This document shows positions 36,615 through 45,286 of a stretch of 64,000 nt of DNA, in pieces. Location: the NCBI RefSeq assembly GCF_001612765.1, contig NZ_BDBB01000047.1:1-64000 (forward strand), read 5' to 3'. The notes under the pieces are model-generated. The model did not search any database. It saw only the letters and a list, made by a program, of their open reading frames with translations, and was not told the DNA's origin. The position numbers and the translations under genes were made by a program. The stretch comes from Nocardia arthritidis NBRC 100137 (GTDB taxonomy: Bacteria > Actinomycetota > Actinomycetes > Mycobacteriales > Mycobacteriaceae). The number at the start of each line of letters is the position of its first letter. Within the stretch, counting starts at the first letter, position 1.

Positions 36615-37817
36615 ATGACCTCCTCGGGAATCACGGTTCGGTCGGCCACTGCGCAGGACGCGCCCGCGATCACGACGCTGGTCGAGACCTCGTTCGGCAC
36701 CCGCTACGACCCGGCCGAGATGCGGGGAACACCGCTGCTGTTCCCGCTGGAGCACTCGATCGTGGCGGTCGAGGGCGGGCAGGTCGTCGGGCACGCGCAG
36801 TCCACCACCATGACGGTGACCGTGCCCGGCGAGCGGACCGTGCGGGTGTGCGGCATCGCGGGCGTCGGCGTGGCGCCGACGCACCGGCGGCGCGGCATCC
36901 TGCGCGCCATGTACACCGAGCAGCACCGGCGCGTCGAGGCGGCCGGCCTGCCCCTGACCATGTTCACGGCGAGCGAAGGCGGCATCTACGGCCGGTTCGG
37001 CTACGGCACCGCGACGCGGGAGAACGCGGTCGGCATCGACCGCCGGTTCGCGGCGTTCCTTCCGTCGACTCCCGATCCCGGCGGTGTCACCCTGCGGCCG
37101 CCGGGCGACCTGCGCGCGGCCGCGGAATCGATCTACGACCGCTGGCGCACAGTGGTGCCCGGCGCACAGATACGCCCGGCGGCGGCCTGGGACATCGTGT
37201 TCGACGATCCCGAGCGTTTCCGCGAGGGCGGCAGCACACTGTTCGGACTCCTGCACGCCGACGGCTACGCGCTCTACCGATACCACGCGGACGGCAGGGC
37301 GCGGACGGTGGAAGTCGTCGAACTGCGGACGGTCACCGCCGAAGCGCACGCGGCTGTGTGGCGGGCCCTGCTCGGCCTCGATCTGGTGCGGCGGGTGGAT
37401 GCCGTGCTCACCGACCACGACCCGCTGCCCTATCTGCTGACCGATCCACGGCTGGTGCGCACCACCGCCCGCTACGACGGCCTGTGGCTTCGCCTGATGG
37501 ACGTCCCGGCGGCGTTGACGGCCCGCGGCTACGCGGACGATCTGGACGTGACGCTCGCGGTAACCGACCCGTTCCGGAACGCGGGCGGCACGTTCGCACT
37601 GCGCGTGCGGAACGGACAGGCGGAATGCGAACCGACCGATCGCGCGGCCGATGTCGAACTCGGCATCGACGTGCTCGGCAGCATGTATCTCGGCGCGTAT
37701 CCCGCGCGAGTGTTCGCGGCGGCGAACCGGTTGCGGGCCAAAGATTCCGCCCACATCCGCGCACTCGACGACGCCTTCCGCGCGGAACGCGACGCGATGC
37801 TCGGCTGGTTCTTCTGA
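36615..37817 (+). CDS. GNAT N-acetyltransferase, Eis family
   Basis: A 400-residue Eis-like protein with tandem GNAT folds plus a sterol-carrier-like domain. The acetyl-CoA loop is GVGVAPTHRRRGILRAMY (V-x-x-x-x-R-R-x-G-I/L), followed by ASEGGIYGRFGYG, and the C-terminal residues are GWFF, as needed for the Eis free carboxylate. In mycobacteria Eis acetylates aminoglycosides and host or cellular amines; the substrate here is unknown. The ATG at 36615 begins the conserved domain. Confidence 0.85.
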   Translation: MTSSGITVRSATAQDAPAITTLVETSFGTRYDPAEMRGTPLLFPLEHSIVAVEGGQVVGHAQSTTMTVTVPGERTVRVCGIAGVGVAPTHRRRGILRAMYTEQHRRVEAAGLPLTMFTASEGGIYGRFGYGTATRENAVGIDRRFAAFLPSTPDPGGVTLRPPGDLRAAAESIYDRWRTVVPGAQIRPAAAWDIVFDDPERFREGGSTLFGLLHADGYALYRYHADGRARTVEVVELRTVTAEAHAAVWRALLGLDLVRRVDAVLTDHDPLPYLLTDPRLVRTTARYDGLWLRLMDVPAALTARGYADDLDVTLAVTDPFRNAGGTFALRVRNGQAECEPTDRAADVELGIDVLGSMYLGAYPARVFAAANRLRAKDSAHIRALDDAFRAERDAMLGWFF

Positions 37818-37860
37818 CGACCCGCACCGCACAGGCGCCGCAGGCTGGCATGCTGGTCTC

Positions 37861-38262
37861 ATGAAGCCGATTCAGCTGGTTCTCAATATCCTGTGGCTGG
37901 TCTTCGCCGGGTTCTGGCTGGCGCTGGGCTACATCGTGGCGGGCATCATCTGCTTCATCCTGATCATCACGATTCCCTTCGGCATCGCGTCGTTCCGGAT
38001 CGCCGCCTACGTGCTGTGGCCGTTCGGACGGACCACTGTGGAGAAGCCGGGTGCGGGCGCGGGCTCACTGATCGGCAACATCATCTGGTTCATCGTCGCG
38101 GGCTGGTGGCTGGCGCTGGGCCACCTGCTCACCAGCATCCCGCTGTTCGTCTCGATCATCGGTATCCCGTTCGGCTGGGCCAACCTGAAGTTCATCCCGA
38201 TTTCGCTGTTCCCGCTGGGACGGGAGATCGTGGACAGCGACCGCCCGTTCGGGGAGCGGTAG
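37861..38262 (+). CDS. YccF-domain membrane protein
   Basis: A 133-residue inner-membrane protein with two YccF repeats, each with an NIxWxxxxGxWLALGxxxxxI core: LNILWLVFAGFWLALGYIVAG and GNIIWFIVAGWWLALGHLLTS. The repeat motif IPFGxAxxxxAxxxLWPFGR also appears twice (IPFGIASFRIAAYVLWPFGR and IPFGWANLKFIPISLFPLGR). About four transmembrane segments. Function unknown. Confidence 0.88.
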   Translation: MKPIQLVLNILWLVFAGFWLALGYIVAGIICFILIITIPFGIASFRIAAYVLWPFGRTTVEKPGAGAGSLIGNIIWFIVAGWWLALGHLLTSIPLFVSIIGIPFGWANLKFIPISLFPLGREIVDSDRPFGER

Positions 38263-38299
38263 CCGCGCGCTCCGCCCATGGGTTACCGCGCGACAGTTT

Positions 38300-38315
38300 T
38301 GTGATCTGCGTCACA
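38300..38315. promoter_or_regulatory. Perfect CRP-type site TGTGA-N6-TCACA (site 1)
   Basis: The 16-mer TGTGATCTGCGTCACA is the consensus for cAMP receptor proteins (Crp/GlxR in actinobacteria). It is in an AT-richer non-coding region between the YccF gene and the small membrane protein, 116 bases before the ATG at 38431. Confidence 0.75.
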
Positions 38316-38318
38316 GAC

Positions 38319-38334
38319 TGTTAACGAAATCACA
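38319..38334. promoter_or_regulatory. Near-consensus CRP-type site TGTTA-N6-TCACA (site 2)
   Basis: A second 16-mer, TGTTAACGAAATCACA, has 9 of 10 consensus positions and follows site 1 after 3 bases, with centres 19 bases apart. Together they form a tandem arrangement upstream of the gene at 38431. Confidence 0.6.
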
Positions 38335-38430
38335 TCTCCGTGCGAATGTTAGCTAGAAGGTAACTGATCTTTTCCAGTGCCCATCGCGCCCCGAGCGGGT
38401 GCCGAGCCGACCGCACAGGAGGGCTCCACC

Positions 38431-38670
38431 ATGACCGACCGCACCGCCCGCAGGCCCGACTCGGAGACCGCGCCGCTCGCGCCGATCGCGGTGACCCTGG
38501 GCCTGCTGCTGCTCATCGGCGCGGGCGCCCGGCTCACCCATCTGCCCCGATGGGCCGCCGACTACGGCGTCCTGGTCTATCCGGCCTTCGTCCTCTGCCT
38601 GACCATCGCGGGCAGCCTGCTGTGGTGGGGCGGCGGGATCATTCTCCGGCTCGTCCGCACGAACCGTTGA
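38431..38670 (+). CDS. Small membrane protein under probable CRP control
   Basis: A 79-residue protein with a polar N-terminus and two hydrophobic segments, IAVTLGLLLLIGAGARL and VLVYPAFVLCLTIAGSLLWWGGGIIL, ending in a basic tail. GGAGGG lies about 10 bases upstream of the ATG at 38431. No family recognised. Two CRP-type sites lie 97-131 bases upstream, which suggests cAMP or carbon-source control. The neighbour on the other strand is the MarR regulator. Confidence 0.75.
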   Translation: MTDRTARRPDSETAPLAPIAVTLGLLLLIGAGARLTHLPRWAADYGVLVYPAFVLCLTIAGSLLWWGGGIILRLVRTNR

Positions 38671-38711
38671 TCCGAGCCGCTATCGGCGGCGAGTCGATGA
38701 ATTCCGTTGCG

Positions 38712-39149
38712 CTACTCGGACTCCGCGACGATCTGCTTCATGATCGCCACCGCCCGGGTCAGCACGACGAGCTGCTCCTCGGTGAGCGTCGACAGCTGCT
38801 CGGTCATCCACGCCTCACGTGCGCTGGCTTCATCGGCGATGAGCGCGCGGCCCGCCGGGGACAGCGAGACGATGATCTGACGGCCATCGGTGGGATGCGG
38901 GTTGCGTTCCACCAGATCGAGGTCGGTGAGCGAGGCGATCACGCGCGTCATCGAGGGCGGCTGCACGCGCTCCTTCGCCGCGAGCGCACCCGGCGTCATC
39001 GCTCCCTCGCGCGCGAGGGTGGCGAGCGCGGAGAGTTGCGTCAGCGAAATCTGCGAGTCGGCACGACGGCCGCGCAGGTGTCGCGTCAGTCGAACGACCG
39101 CCAGCGAGAGCTCACCAGCGAGGGCTCTGACATCCGATGGCGTTGTCAC
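38712..39149 (-). CDS. MarR-family transcriptional regulator (Rv0880 type)
   Basis: A 145-residue winged-helix regulator. The wHTH core is ISLTQLSALATLAREGAMTPGALAAKERVQPPSMTRVIASLTDLDLVERNPHPTDGRQIIVSLS; the DxR(x)xxVxLT-like wing DGRQIIVSLS is typical. The start is set at GTG 39149, where the homologous N-terminus begins; the frame opens further at 39212. It is divergent from a DUF2530 gene, as Rv0880/Rv0879c are in M. tuberculosis. Ligand unknown. Confidence 0.87.
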   Translation of the reverse strand: MTTPSDVRALAGELSLAVVRLTRHLRGRRADSQISLTQLSALATLAREGAMTPGALAAKERVQPPSMTRVIASLTDLDLVERNPHPTDGRQIIVSLSPAGRALIADEASAREAWMTEQLSTLTEEQLVVLTRAVAIMKQIVAESE

Positions 39150-39264
39150 AGTGGCAAACGATACGGGACCGCGGGCGGCCGGTCGCGGCTTCCGGCCACT
39201 GGCAGACCACACGTCGCCGCGCGGTCGGCGGAGTTCCTCCAGCCGGGCCGATTAGGCTGAACTC

Positions 39265-39504
39265 GTGACGCAGAAAGTCCCGCAACTCCCACCGCGCCTC
39301 ACCGATCCGCGCCCCGTGCTCGCGGTCGGCAGCGCGTTGTGGCTGATCGCCACCGTGGTGGTGTGGGCGGGCGGCGACCGGTGGGCCTCGGCCCGGCCGG
39401 TCTGCCTGATGGGTCTGGTGGTCGGACTGATCGCGCTCGCGATCTATCTGGTCCAGCGGCGCGGCGCACGGCGCGGGGACAAGGGCGCGCAGACCGGTTT
39501 GTAG
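39265..39504 (+). CDS. DUF2530 small membrane protein (Rv0879c type)
   Basis: A 79-residue protein with the family pattern PPRLTDPRPVLAVGSALWLIATVVVW and a second hydrophobic stretch CLMGLVVGLIALAIYLVQRR. It has a basic C-terminus and a GTG start. Two transmembrane helices; function unknown. It ends 10 bases from the convergent ceramidase gene. Confidence 0.8.
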   Translation: MTQKVPQLPPRLTDPRPVLAVGSALWLIATVVVWAGGDRWASARPVCLMGLVVGLIALAIYLVQRRGARRGDKGAQTGL

Positions 39505-39513
39505 CCGATCCGG

Positions 39514-41574
39514 TTACGGTCGGCCGATCTCGAATTCGTCGGTGGTACCGGTGATCGGGTAGAGCGCGCCACCGGGATCCAGACGGGTCGCGTAATGCTG
39601 GAAGCGATGACGTCCCGGCTCGGCATCGAGCGGGATGTCCCAGGTGAATCGGGCTATCGACTCGGCGATACCGCGCTTGCTCCAGTGGTATTTCACCGCC
39701 CATTCGCCCTCGTTGGCCACTCGTACCCATTCACCGGACGCATTCCTGCGCTGCACTTCCAGAAACGTCCCGTTGCGGCGGTTGTCGTGTTTCGGGTGCG
39801 CCGAGACGAATTCGGCCACCACCTGGTCGCCGGGGCCATAGGACGGACGCGGTTGCACCAGTACGTCGCCGAAGCGGCGCCCCGGCACGGCGGCGTCCGG
39901 ACCGGCGCCCGGCTGGAAGTTCGGTTGCAGATGGGACACATCGCGTGGCGCCGGGCCGCGCGGCACCGGCGTGCGGGCGGCGAATGCCGTGGCCAGCCGG
40001 GTGAACTCCTGCTGATAGGCGCACAGGGTGTAGCGGCCGAACAGCGTCGAGGCGCCCTCGTACTGCTGGGAGTCGTATTCCTCGGGCGTGGTGACATATT
40101 CGTGGTAGGCGTTCGCGTATCCCTGCATGAGCACCTGCTCCAGCGGGACGTCCAGCGCCGCGGCGACGGCGCGGCGAATGCGCAACCCCGACGTGATGGT
40201 GAATTCACCTCCCGCGGCGGCCAAATAGAGCTCACCGATGCGAACGAGCTGGATCGGCAGCACATTCGGCACCCAGGCCACCGGAGGCAGCAGGCCGAGC
40301 GGCACCGCGATCGCTTTCGGCGCCTGCGCGTCGGCCAGCCAGGCCGGCGCGGGCCGAGCGGGGGCGCCGAGCGCCTCGAGAAACGGATTGCGCACGCCCT
40401 CCGGAATCGGGCCGCCGGGCAGGCCAGGGCCGTCCTCGACGCTGCCCGCGATCAGCGAGACACCCGCCGCGGCCGGTGCGGTGCGCCGCGGCATGCCGTC
40501 CGGTGTGAAACGGCCGTCCACGGCGATGTCCGCCAGATCGATGTAGCAGAGCATCCCGTCGACGGGGCCGGAGATCTCCCGCGCCCGCGCCGCCGCGTCT
40601 TTCGACGCCGCGTACTGCCGCTCGCCCAGGATGCGGGTGTTCTCGAATTCGTCCTCGGTGGGCCCTGAGCCCTGGCGCAGATTCAGGTTCGGGGACATGT
40701 CACCGGCGTTGGTCTGCGCGAAGGCGGCGACGAACGCGGGCTCGCCGTCCAGGTAGCGCACGCCGTGCTCGATGTGCTCGGCGGAGAAGGAGGCGTAGCC
40801 CTTGTTGTCCGAGCTGATCAGCCGGTTCGCGTTGGTCATCGACGTGTTGTGGGTGGCGAACCAGGTGATGGCGCCCGCTATCCGCCCGCCCTTACGCAGG
40901 ACGAGAGTGGTCACGGCGGGATCGATGGCGTCCGGGAAATGTTGTTTGTCCGCAGGCGGATTGAGTTCCCAAGCCACCCGCGAGCGGTTCACGCTCGCGT
41001 TGCGCAGTTCGGCACGGCCGAGCGCGAGCGAGCCGGGGCCGAGATCGGCGTGCGCGGCGGCGATCGCCTCGACGATCCCGTTCACCTCGGCGTCGTACAC
41101 CTGCTGCTGAAAACCGAGGATGGACAGGTTGTAGGCGTAATCGTTGCTGGAGCCGCCACAGGTCGCGTGCGAATGCGTCGAGGTGAGAAAGACGTTCTGC
41201 TCGGTGTACAGATCGCCGAAGCGCCGGGCCAATTCGGCGAGCACGCCGCGGTGCACGGACTGGAAGATCATCCCGTTCTCGGCGACCACGAAGACGATCC
41301 GCCGCCCCGCGCTGCCGATGATGAACGCCCGCGCCCGGGGGCGCAGGTGGATTCCCGCGGTCTGCTGTTCGAGCTGGGAGTAGCCCATCATCCCGCATTC
41401 GGCGGCCGGGCCGGTGATGTCGGAGAGTCCGACGCCGATCTCGTAACCGCCGGATTCCGGCGCGGCGGCCGCCGGAACGGCGAGCGCGTCGGTCATCCCG
41501 GGCACCGTCGCGGCCGCGAGCGTGGCCGAACCGATCGCGGTCCGGGCCAGAACAGTTCTACGCGACACCGGCAT
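39514..41574 (-). CDS. Neutral/alkaline ceramidase, Tat-exported
   Basis: A 686-residue zinc amidase that cleaves ceramide to sphingosine and fatty acid. The N-terminus has a twin-arginine signal (SRRTVLART followed by a hydrophobic stretch to AAAA-P). The ceramidase domain follows: VGLSDITGPAAECGMMGY, STHSHATCGGSSNDY, TLVLRKGGRIAGAITWFATHNTSM, FAQTNAGDMSPN and the C-terminal Ig-like domain (PRPSYGPGDQVVAEF). The ATG at 41574 follows AAGGGAGA; the longer frame is non-coding upstream DNA. Mycobacterial and Nocardia homologues are secreted. A divergent TetR gene starts 115 bases away. Confidence 0.92.
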   Translation of the reverse strand: MPVSRRTVLARTAIGSATLAAATVPGMTDALAVPAAAAPESGGYEIGVGLSDITGPAAECGMMGYSQLEQQTAGIHLRPRARAFIIGSAGRRIVFVVAENGMIFQSVHRGVLAELARRFGDLYTEQNVFLTSTHSHATCGGSSNDYAYNLSILGFQQQVYDAEVNGIVEAIAAAHADLGPGSLALGRAELRNASVNRSRVAWELNPPADKQHFPDAIDPAVTTLVLRKGGRIAGAITWFATHNTSMTNANRLISSDNKGYASFSAEHIEHGVRYLDGEPAFVAAFAQTNAGDMSPNLNLRQGSGPTEDEFENTRILGERQYAASKDAAARAREISGPVDGMLCYIDLADIAVDGRFTPDGMPRRTAPAAAGVSLIAGSVEDGPGLPGGPIPEGVRNPFLEALGAPARPAPAWLADAQAPKAIAVPLGLLPPVAWVPNVLPIQLVRIGELYLAAAGGEFTITSGLRIRRAVAAALDVPLEQVLMQGYANAYHEYVTTPEEYDSQQYEGASTLFGRYTLCAYQQEFTRLATAFAARTPVPRGPAPRDVSHLQPNFQPGAGPDAAVPGRRFGDVLVQPRPSYGPGDQVVAEFVSAHPKHDNRRNGTFLEVQRRNASGEWVRVANEGEWAVKYHWSKRGIAESIARFTWDIPLDAEPGRHRFQHYATRLDPGGALYPITGTTDEFEIGRP

Positions 41575-41612
41575 ACCCGTCTCCCTTCTGTCCCGATGCA
41601 GCGAACCACACA

Positions 41613-41630
41613 ACTGGTCACTCGTCCAGT
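41613..41630. promoter_or_regulatory. Imperfect palindrome ACTGG-N8-CCAGT, candidate TetR operator
   Basis: An 18-base element with perfect 5-base arms in the 114-base region between ceramidase and tetR. Length and symmetry suit a TetR dimer that would control both genes. Confidence 0.45.
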
Positions 41631-41688
41631 CCAAATTTTTCCGGCCCGCGAATTGACTGCGCGGGCGCTGGGCGCTTAACTCGCTTGG

Positions 41689-42318
41689 GTGTCCTCCCGA
41701 TTGAGCGTCGAAGAACGACGGGCCCACCTTATCGAGGCCGCGATCGGCCTTGCCGAGAAAAAGGGAGTTGCGGGCGTGACCACCCGCGATGTCGCTCAGG
41801 CGGCCGGTGTCTCGCTCGGTGTGGTGCATTACTGTTTCGAAAACAAGGACGCGCTGATGACCGAGCTGGTCAAAGCGTTGTCGATGGAATTACGCGATTC
41901 TGTCGACGCAAACGAAACGGTATGGCAGGACGTCGGAAGTGGAAAAGAAGCCCTTCAAAAATTGATCCGCGCGGGACTGGAACTCATGTGGCTGAACATT
42001 GAAGCCACTCCGGAACGGCAGCTGCTCACTTACGAAACAACCACTTACGCGTTGCGCGAAGGCGAGCAAACCCCGGCAAAACTCGCGATCGCGCGCGAGC
42101 AGTACAACTTCAACGACTCGACAGTCGCCGACATCCTCGAGCACGCGCGCGACGCGACCGGCACGCGCTGGTCGGTCCCGGTGCAGACGCTGAGCCGGTT
42201 CACGCTCAACGTCATCGACGGCGTGGTACTGCGCTGGCTGGTGGACAACGACAGCGAGAGCGTGCGCGGACAGCTGGATCTGCTGAGCGAGATGCTCACG
42301 GAGAACGCGGCCCAGTAA
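41689..42318 (+). CDS. TetR-family regulator divergent from ceramidase
   Basis: A 209-residue regulator. The N-terminal helix-turn-helix is VTTRDVAQAAGVSLGVVHYCFENKDAL (about residues 28-55), and a C-terminal ligand domain includes RFTLNVIDGVVLRWLVDNDSE. The GTG start at 41689 begins SSRLSVEERRAHL. The segment 41850-42110 is less GC-biased than its neighbours. Its placement suggests control of the neutral ceramidase, probably in response to a lipid or sphingolipid product; this is inference. Confidence 0.87.
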   Translation: MSSRLSVEERRAHLIEAAIGLAEKKGVAGVTTRDVAQAAGVSLGVVHYCFENKDALMTELVKALSMELRDSVDANETVWQDVGSGKEALQKLIRAGLELMWLNIEATPERQLLTYETTTYALREGEQTPAKLAIAREQYNFNDSTVADILEHARDATGTRWSVPVQTLSRFTLNVIDGVVLRWLVDNDSESVRGQLDLLSEMLTENAAQ

Positions 42319-42326
42319 CCGGCCGC

Positions 42327-45242
42327 TCAGCCGCGCAGATGCGGCGCGCGGACGTGCACGGCCGAGTCGGTCTGCCACCAGGGCACCGCGACCGTGGCCT
42401 CGATCGCGCCGCTCAGCCGCACCGTCAATGCATGGTGCACGACCAGCTCGCCCGTTTGCGGGGGCAGAGCGAACAGTTGCCGCAACACGACACCCAGCGG
42501 CTCCTCCGCCCAGGTCGTGCGGCGGCCGGCATCGGCCACCTCGGCGGTAACGGCCTCGGACACCAGCGGCAGGTCGAGCAGAGCCGCCAGGGCCGAGGCG
42601 GTTTCGGTGTCGCCCGCCACCAATCGATCCGGCGGTACCGCCAAACCGAACCACGCGCGATCGAGGACGAACGCGTCCGCCGGATCGACCACGGCGCCGG
42701 TGAGCGCGCGCACCCGATCGGGTGGTCGCAGGTCGGTGAGATCGAGCAGACCCGCGGCGACGGCCGCCGCCAGACGGGCGTGGGTGCGCGAAACCACCTC
42801 CGGCGAGGGCGTTCTCGCCGGGTCCGCGAGCGCCTCCAACAGGGCGGCGGCCAGCTCGTCGGTGATCGTCTCGGGGTCGGCGAGGATCGCGCGGCAAGCG
42901 TCCGGATCGACGCCGGCGACGGCGAATGCCGGCAACAGCCCGTCGAACTCGGTGTCGGCGGGGTGACGGAACAGTCCCAGCGGGGTGCAGTCGATCCGCG
43001 CGTATCTGCGCAGCCACCACGCGGTGTAGCCGTCGGCGTCGGCCAGCAGGCGACGGGTGCGGGGCGCGGCGGCCAACTGCCGCAACGCTTCCGGCCAGGC
43101 GGCGTCGTCGACCAGGTCGAGGTCGCGGACGGCGACCAGCTCCGGCGGATCGTCTGCCAGCGTGGACCACCAGCGTTCCTCGTCGTCCAGATCGTGGTCC
43201 GCACCGGTGGGATCGACCTCGGTGATCACACCGAAATCCCAGCCGACGCCGAGGGCGCGCAACGCGTCCGCGCCGTAGCGCTCGACCAGTTCCGGGTCCA
43301 CCGTGCCGAACGGCGCGTCGGGCACGAGCAGATCGCGCAACGGCGCGCCGGGCAGCAGCAGTTCGTCGGCCGGTCGCGATTCACCCTCGCTGTCGGGCAG
43401 TTCGAGCAGCCCCAGCCAGGACGGCAGATCCTCCGCGGCCGCGTGCGCGGCAAGACGCAGGATGGCGTCGGCGGTGTCGGGGTCGTCCGGATGATCCTCC
43501 AGGTCGGCGCGTAAGCCCGGGTCGGTCAGGAGATCCTCGGCGGTCGCCGACCGCGCGCCCAGCCGAGCCAGCAGGGGATGCGCGGCTTCGGGATGCGCCA
43601 GCCTGGCCCAGTGCACCGGGATCGCGACCTCGAGCTGATCGTCCAGCACCACGGTGCGCGGCCCGGTGACGAGCCTGCCGTCCGCCAAGGGCACCGCCAG
43701 CGCGCCCAGTTCCTCCGCCGCGAGCGGATCCACCACGAACGGTTCCAGGGCGGCATAGAACTGCCGCCACCAACTCGGCGGCCGCTGCAGGCCCCCCGAC
43801 AATTCCGCGAGCCGCGCCAACCCGAGCCGGTGCACGTCCAGCGCACCCATGGCCTCGGCGTGCGGCCGCCCGGAGAGGTCCGGGATGACCAGCGGACCGG
43901 CCACCTCATCGAGCAGGGCGGCCAATTGCGGGGTCAAACCGGTGAAGACGTATGCGCGGGTAGGGATGGCCACGTCCCGCGGGTGCGGCGCTACGGCGGC
44001 TGACGGCGCCCCGGCGATGCCGAACGGAATCGGTTCGCCTGACACCGATGCGCTGCTGGGTCCGGCGGTCCGTTCTTCGGCTTCGTGCGCGGCGAGGGTG
44101 TTCGATCCGGCGTAGCGCGCGGTGAAGGGCTCGAGGTCGGCGGCGAGCGGCCCGGCGTCGACGAGGCCTTCGTGCGTGCGCCCGTGGGTGACGACTACGG
44201 GCAGCCATGGCCGCGTTTGCAATTCGCGCAGGAGCGCTTCGCGCAGCAGACCATCGGCCTCGCTGCGGGCGAAACCGGGTGTGGGGACGAGCACGAGCCG
44301 GTCGCGTGGTGGCAGGGCGCGAGCGAAATCCGCGTAGCCGCCGGCCAAGTCGGCGAGCCGGGTACCGGGGAGCAACCTGCGGCGATCCGGTTGCATCGGA
44401 ATGTCGGCGACGAGCAGCGCGGGCAGCGACAGTTCCTCGTCGGATCTGGTCGGCGCCCGCAACACGTCGGGGGCGGCCGCCACCGGTCTGCCATCGCGCA
44501 CCGGCAGCAGCCAGCGGGCGCGTGGGGTGCGGTACTGCCACCAGGTTCGCTGCTCGCTGCCGGGGCCGTCGACGTAGACCTCGTGCATGCCGTCGCCCAT
44601 GTCCTCCGCACTGCTGACGAATTCGTCAGCGCCGACGCGGATGCGGCCCAGCGCCGGCAGTTCCAGGAGCAGATCGACGGCTTCGGCGCGCATCGCGGCC
44701 AGCAGCGCGTCGGCGTCGACGTCCGCGCGCAGCCGCAGCACCACCTCGGTGTCGAGACCCGCCGCCGGTCGCGCCTCGGTCGGCCAGGCCAACCGCAGCA
44801 CCGGAGGATCGAATTCGCCCGCGTCGACGGCGGGTGTGCGGATCTCGTTGTCTTTCAGAGCTTCCCGGGTCTCGGCGCGGGAGAACCGCAGCGATCCGGA
44901 GGCCGACCGGAGCTCGATGTCGTCGCTGACCGCGAGCACCGCGGTGAAGCCGACACCGAACCGGCCGACCGAACCGTCGCCGGATTTCCCCGACGCGCGC
45001 AGAGCGGTGAGCGCGTGCACACCGGAGACGTCCAGCGGCGCACCGGTATTGCCGATGTGGAGGTCATGACCGTCGAGCCGGACGACGACGGCGCCGACCA
45101 CGCCCGCCTTGCGCGCGGCGTCGGCAGCGTTCTGCGCCAACTCGGTCAGCAACCGATCCCGGTAGCCCGCGCGCACCAAGTCGCTCTCGGTGGCGGCGTC
45201 CTCCCGCAATCGCGTCGGCGAATTACGCCATGCGGCGAGCAC
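42327..45242 (-). CDS. Sacsin-like HSP90-type ATPase protein (Rv0874c-like position)
   Basis: A protein of about 971-987 residues with an N-terminal GHKL ATPase domain. Visible motifs are N-box LLTELAQNAADAARKAG, a G1-like IGNTGAPLD, and GRFGVGFTAVLAV. The remaining 800 residues are acidic and low in recognisable domains. This matches sacsin-N-terminal ATPase proteins of actinobacteria. The first ATG/GTG is 45242, but conserved-looking sequence (SEAADPFGTSALRAA) continues upstream in frame to a CTG at 45290 that overlaps the DUF3027 stop. The true start may be that CTG. The gene is probably co-transcribed after DUF3027. Confidence 0.85.
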   Translation of the reverse strand: MLAAWRNSPTRLREDAATESDLVRAGYRDRLLTELAQNAADAARKAGVVGAVVVRLDGHDLHIGNTGAPLDVSGVHALTALRASGKSGDGSVGRFGVGFTAVLAVSDDIELRSASGSLRFSRAETREALKDNEIRTPAVDAGEFDPPVLRLAWPTEARPAAGLDTEVVLRLRADVDADALLAAMRAEAVDLLLELPALGRIRVGADEFVSSAEDMGDGMHEVYVDGPGSEQRTWWQYRTPRARWLLPVRDGRPVAAAPDVLRAPTRSDEELSLPALLVADIPMQPDRRRLLPGTRLADLAGGYADFARALPPRDRLVLVPTPGFARSEADGLLREALLRELQTRPWLPVVVTHGRTHEGLVDAGPLAADLEPFTARYAGSNTLAAHEAEERTAGPSSASVSGEPIPFGIAGAPSAAVAPHPRDVAIPTRAYVFTGLTPQLAALLDEVAGPLVIPDLSGRPHAEAMGALDVHRLGLARLAELSGGLQRPPSWWRQFYAALEPFVVDPLAAEELGALAVPLADGRLVTGPRTVVLDDQLEVAIPVHWARLAHPEAAHPLLARLGARSATAEDLLTDPGLRADLEDHPDDPDTADAILRLAAHAAAEDLPSWLGLLELPDSEGESRPADELLLPGAPLRDLLVPDAPFGTVDPELVERYGADALRALGVGWDFGVITEVDPTGADHDLDDEERWWSTLADDPPELVAVRDLDLVDDAAWPEALRQLAAAPRTRRLLADADGYTAWWLRRYARIDCTPLGLFRHPADTEFDGLLPAFAVAGVDPDACRAILADPETITDELAAALLEALADPARTPSPEVVSRTHARLAAAVAAGLLDLTDLRPPDRVRALTGAVVDPADAFVLDRAWFGLAVPPDRLVAGDTETASALAALLDLPLVSEAVTAEVADAGRRTTWAEEPLGVVLRQLFALPPQTGELVVHHALTVRLSGAIEATVAVPWWQTDSAVHVRAPHLRG

Positions 45243-45286
45243 GGCCGCTCGCAGCGCCGAAGTGCCGAACGGATCGGCGGCTTCGC

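Noticed and set aside
41850..42110. Lower GC segment in the TetR gene as a sign of recent transfer
   Set aside because: The drop is local and moderate, and the gene fits its divergent partner. Composition alone is too weak for a transfer claim.
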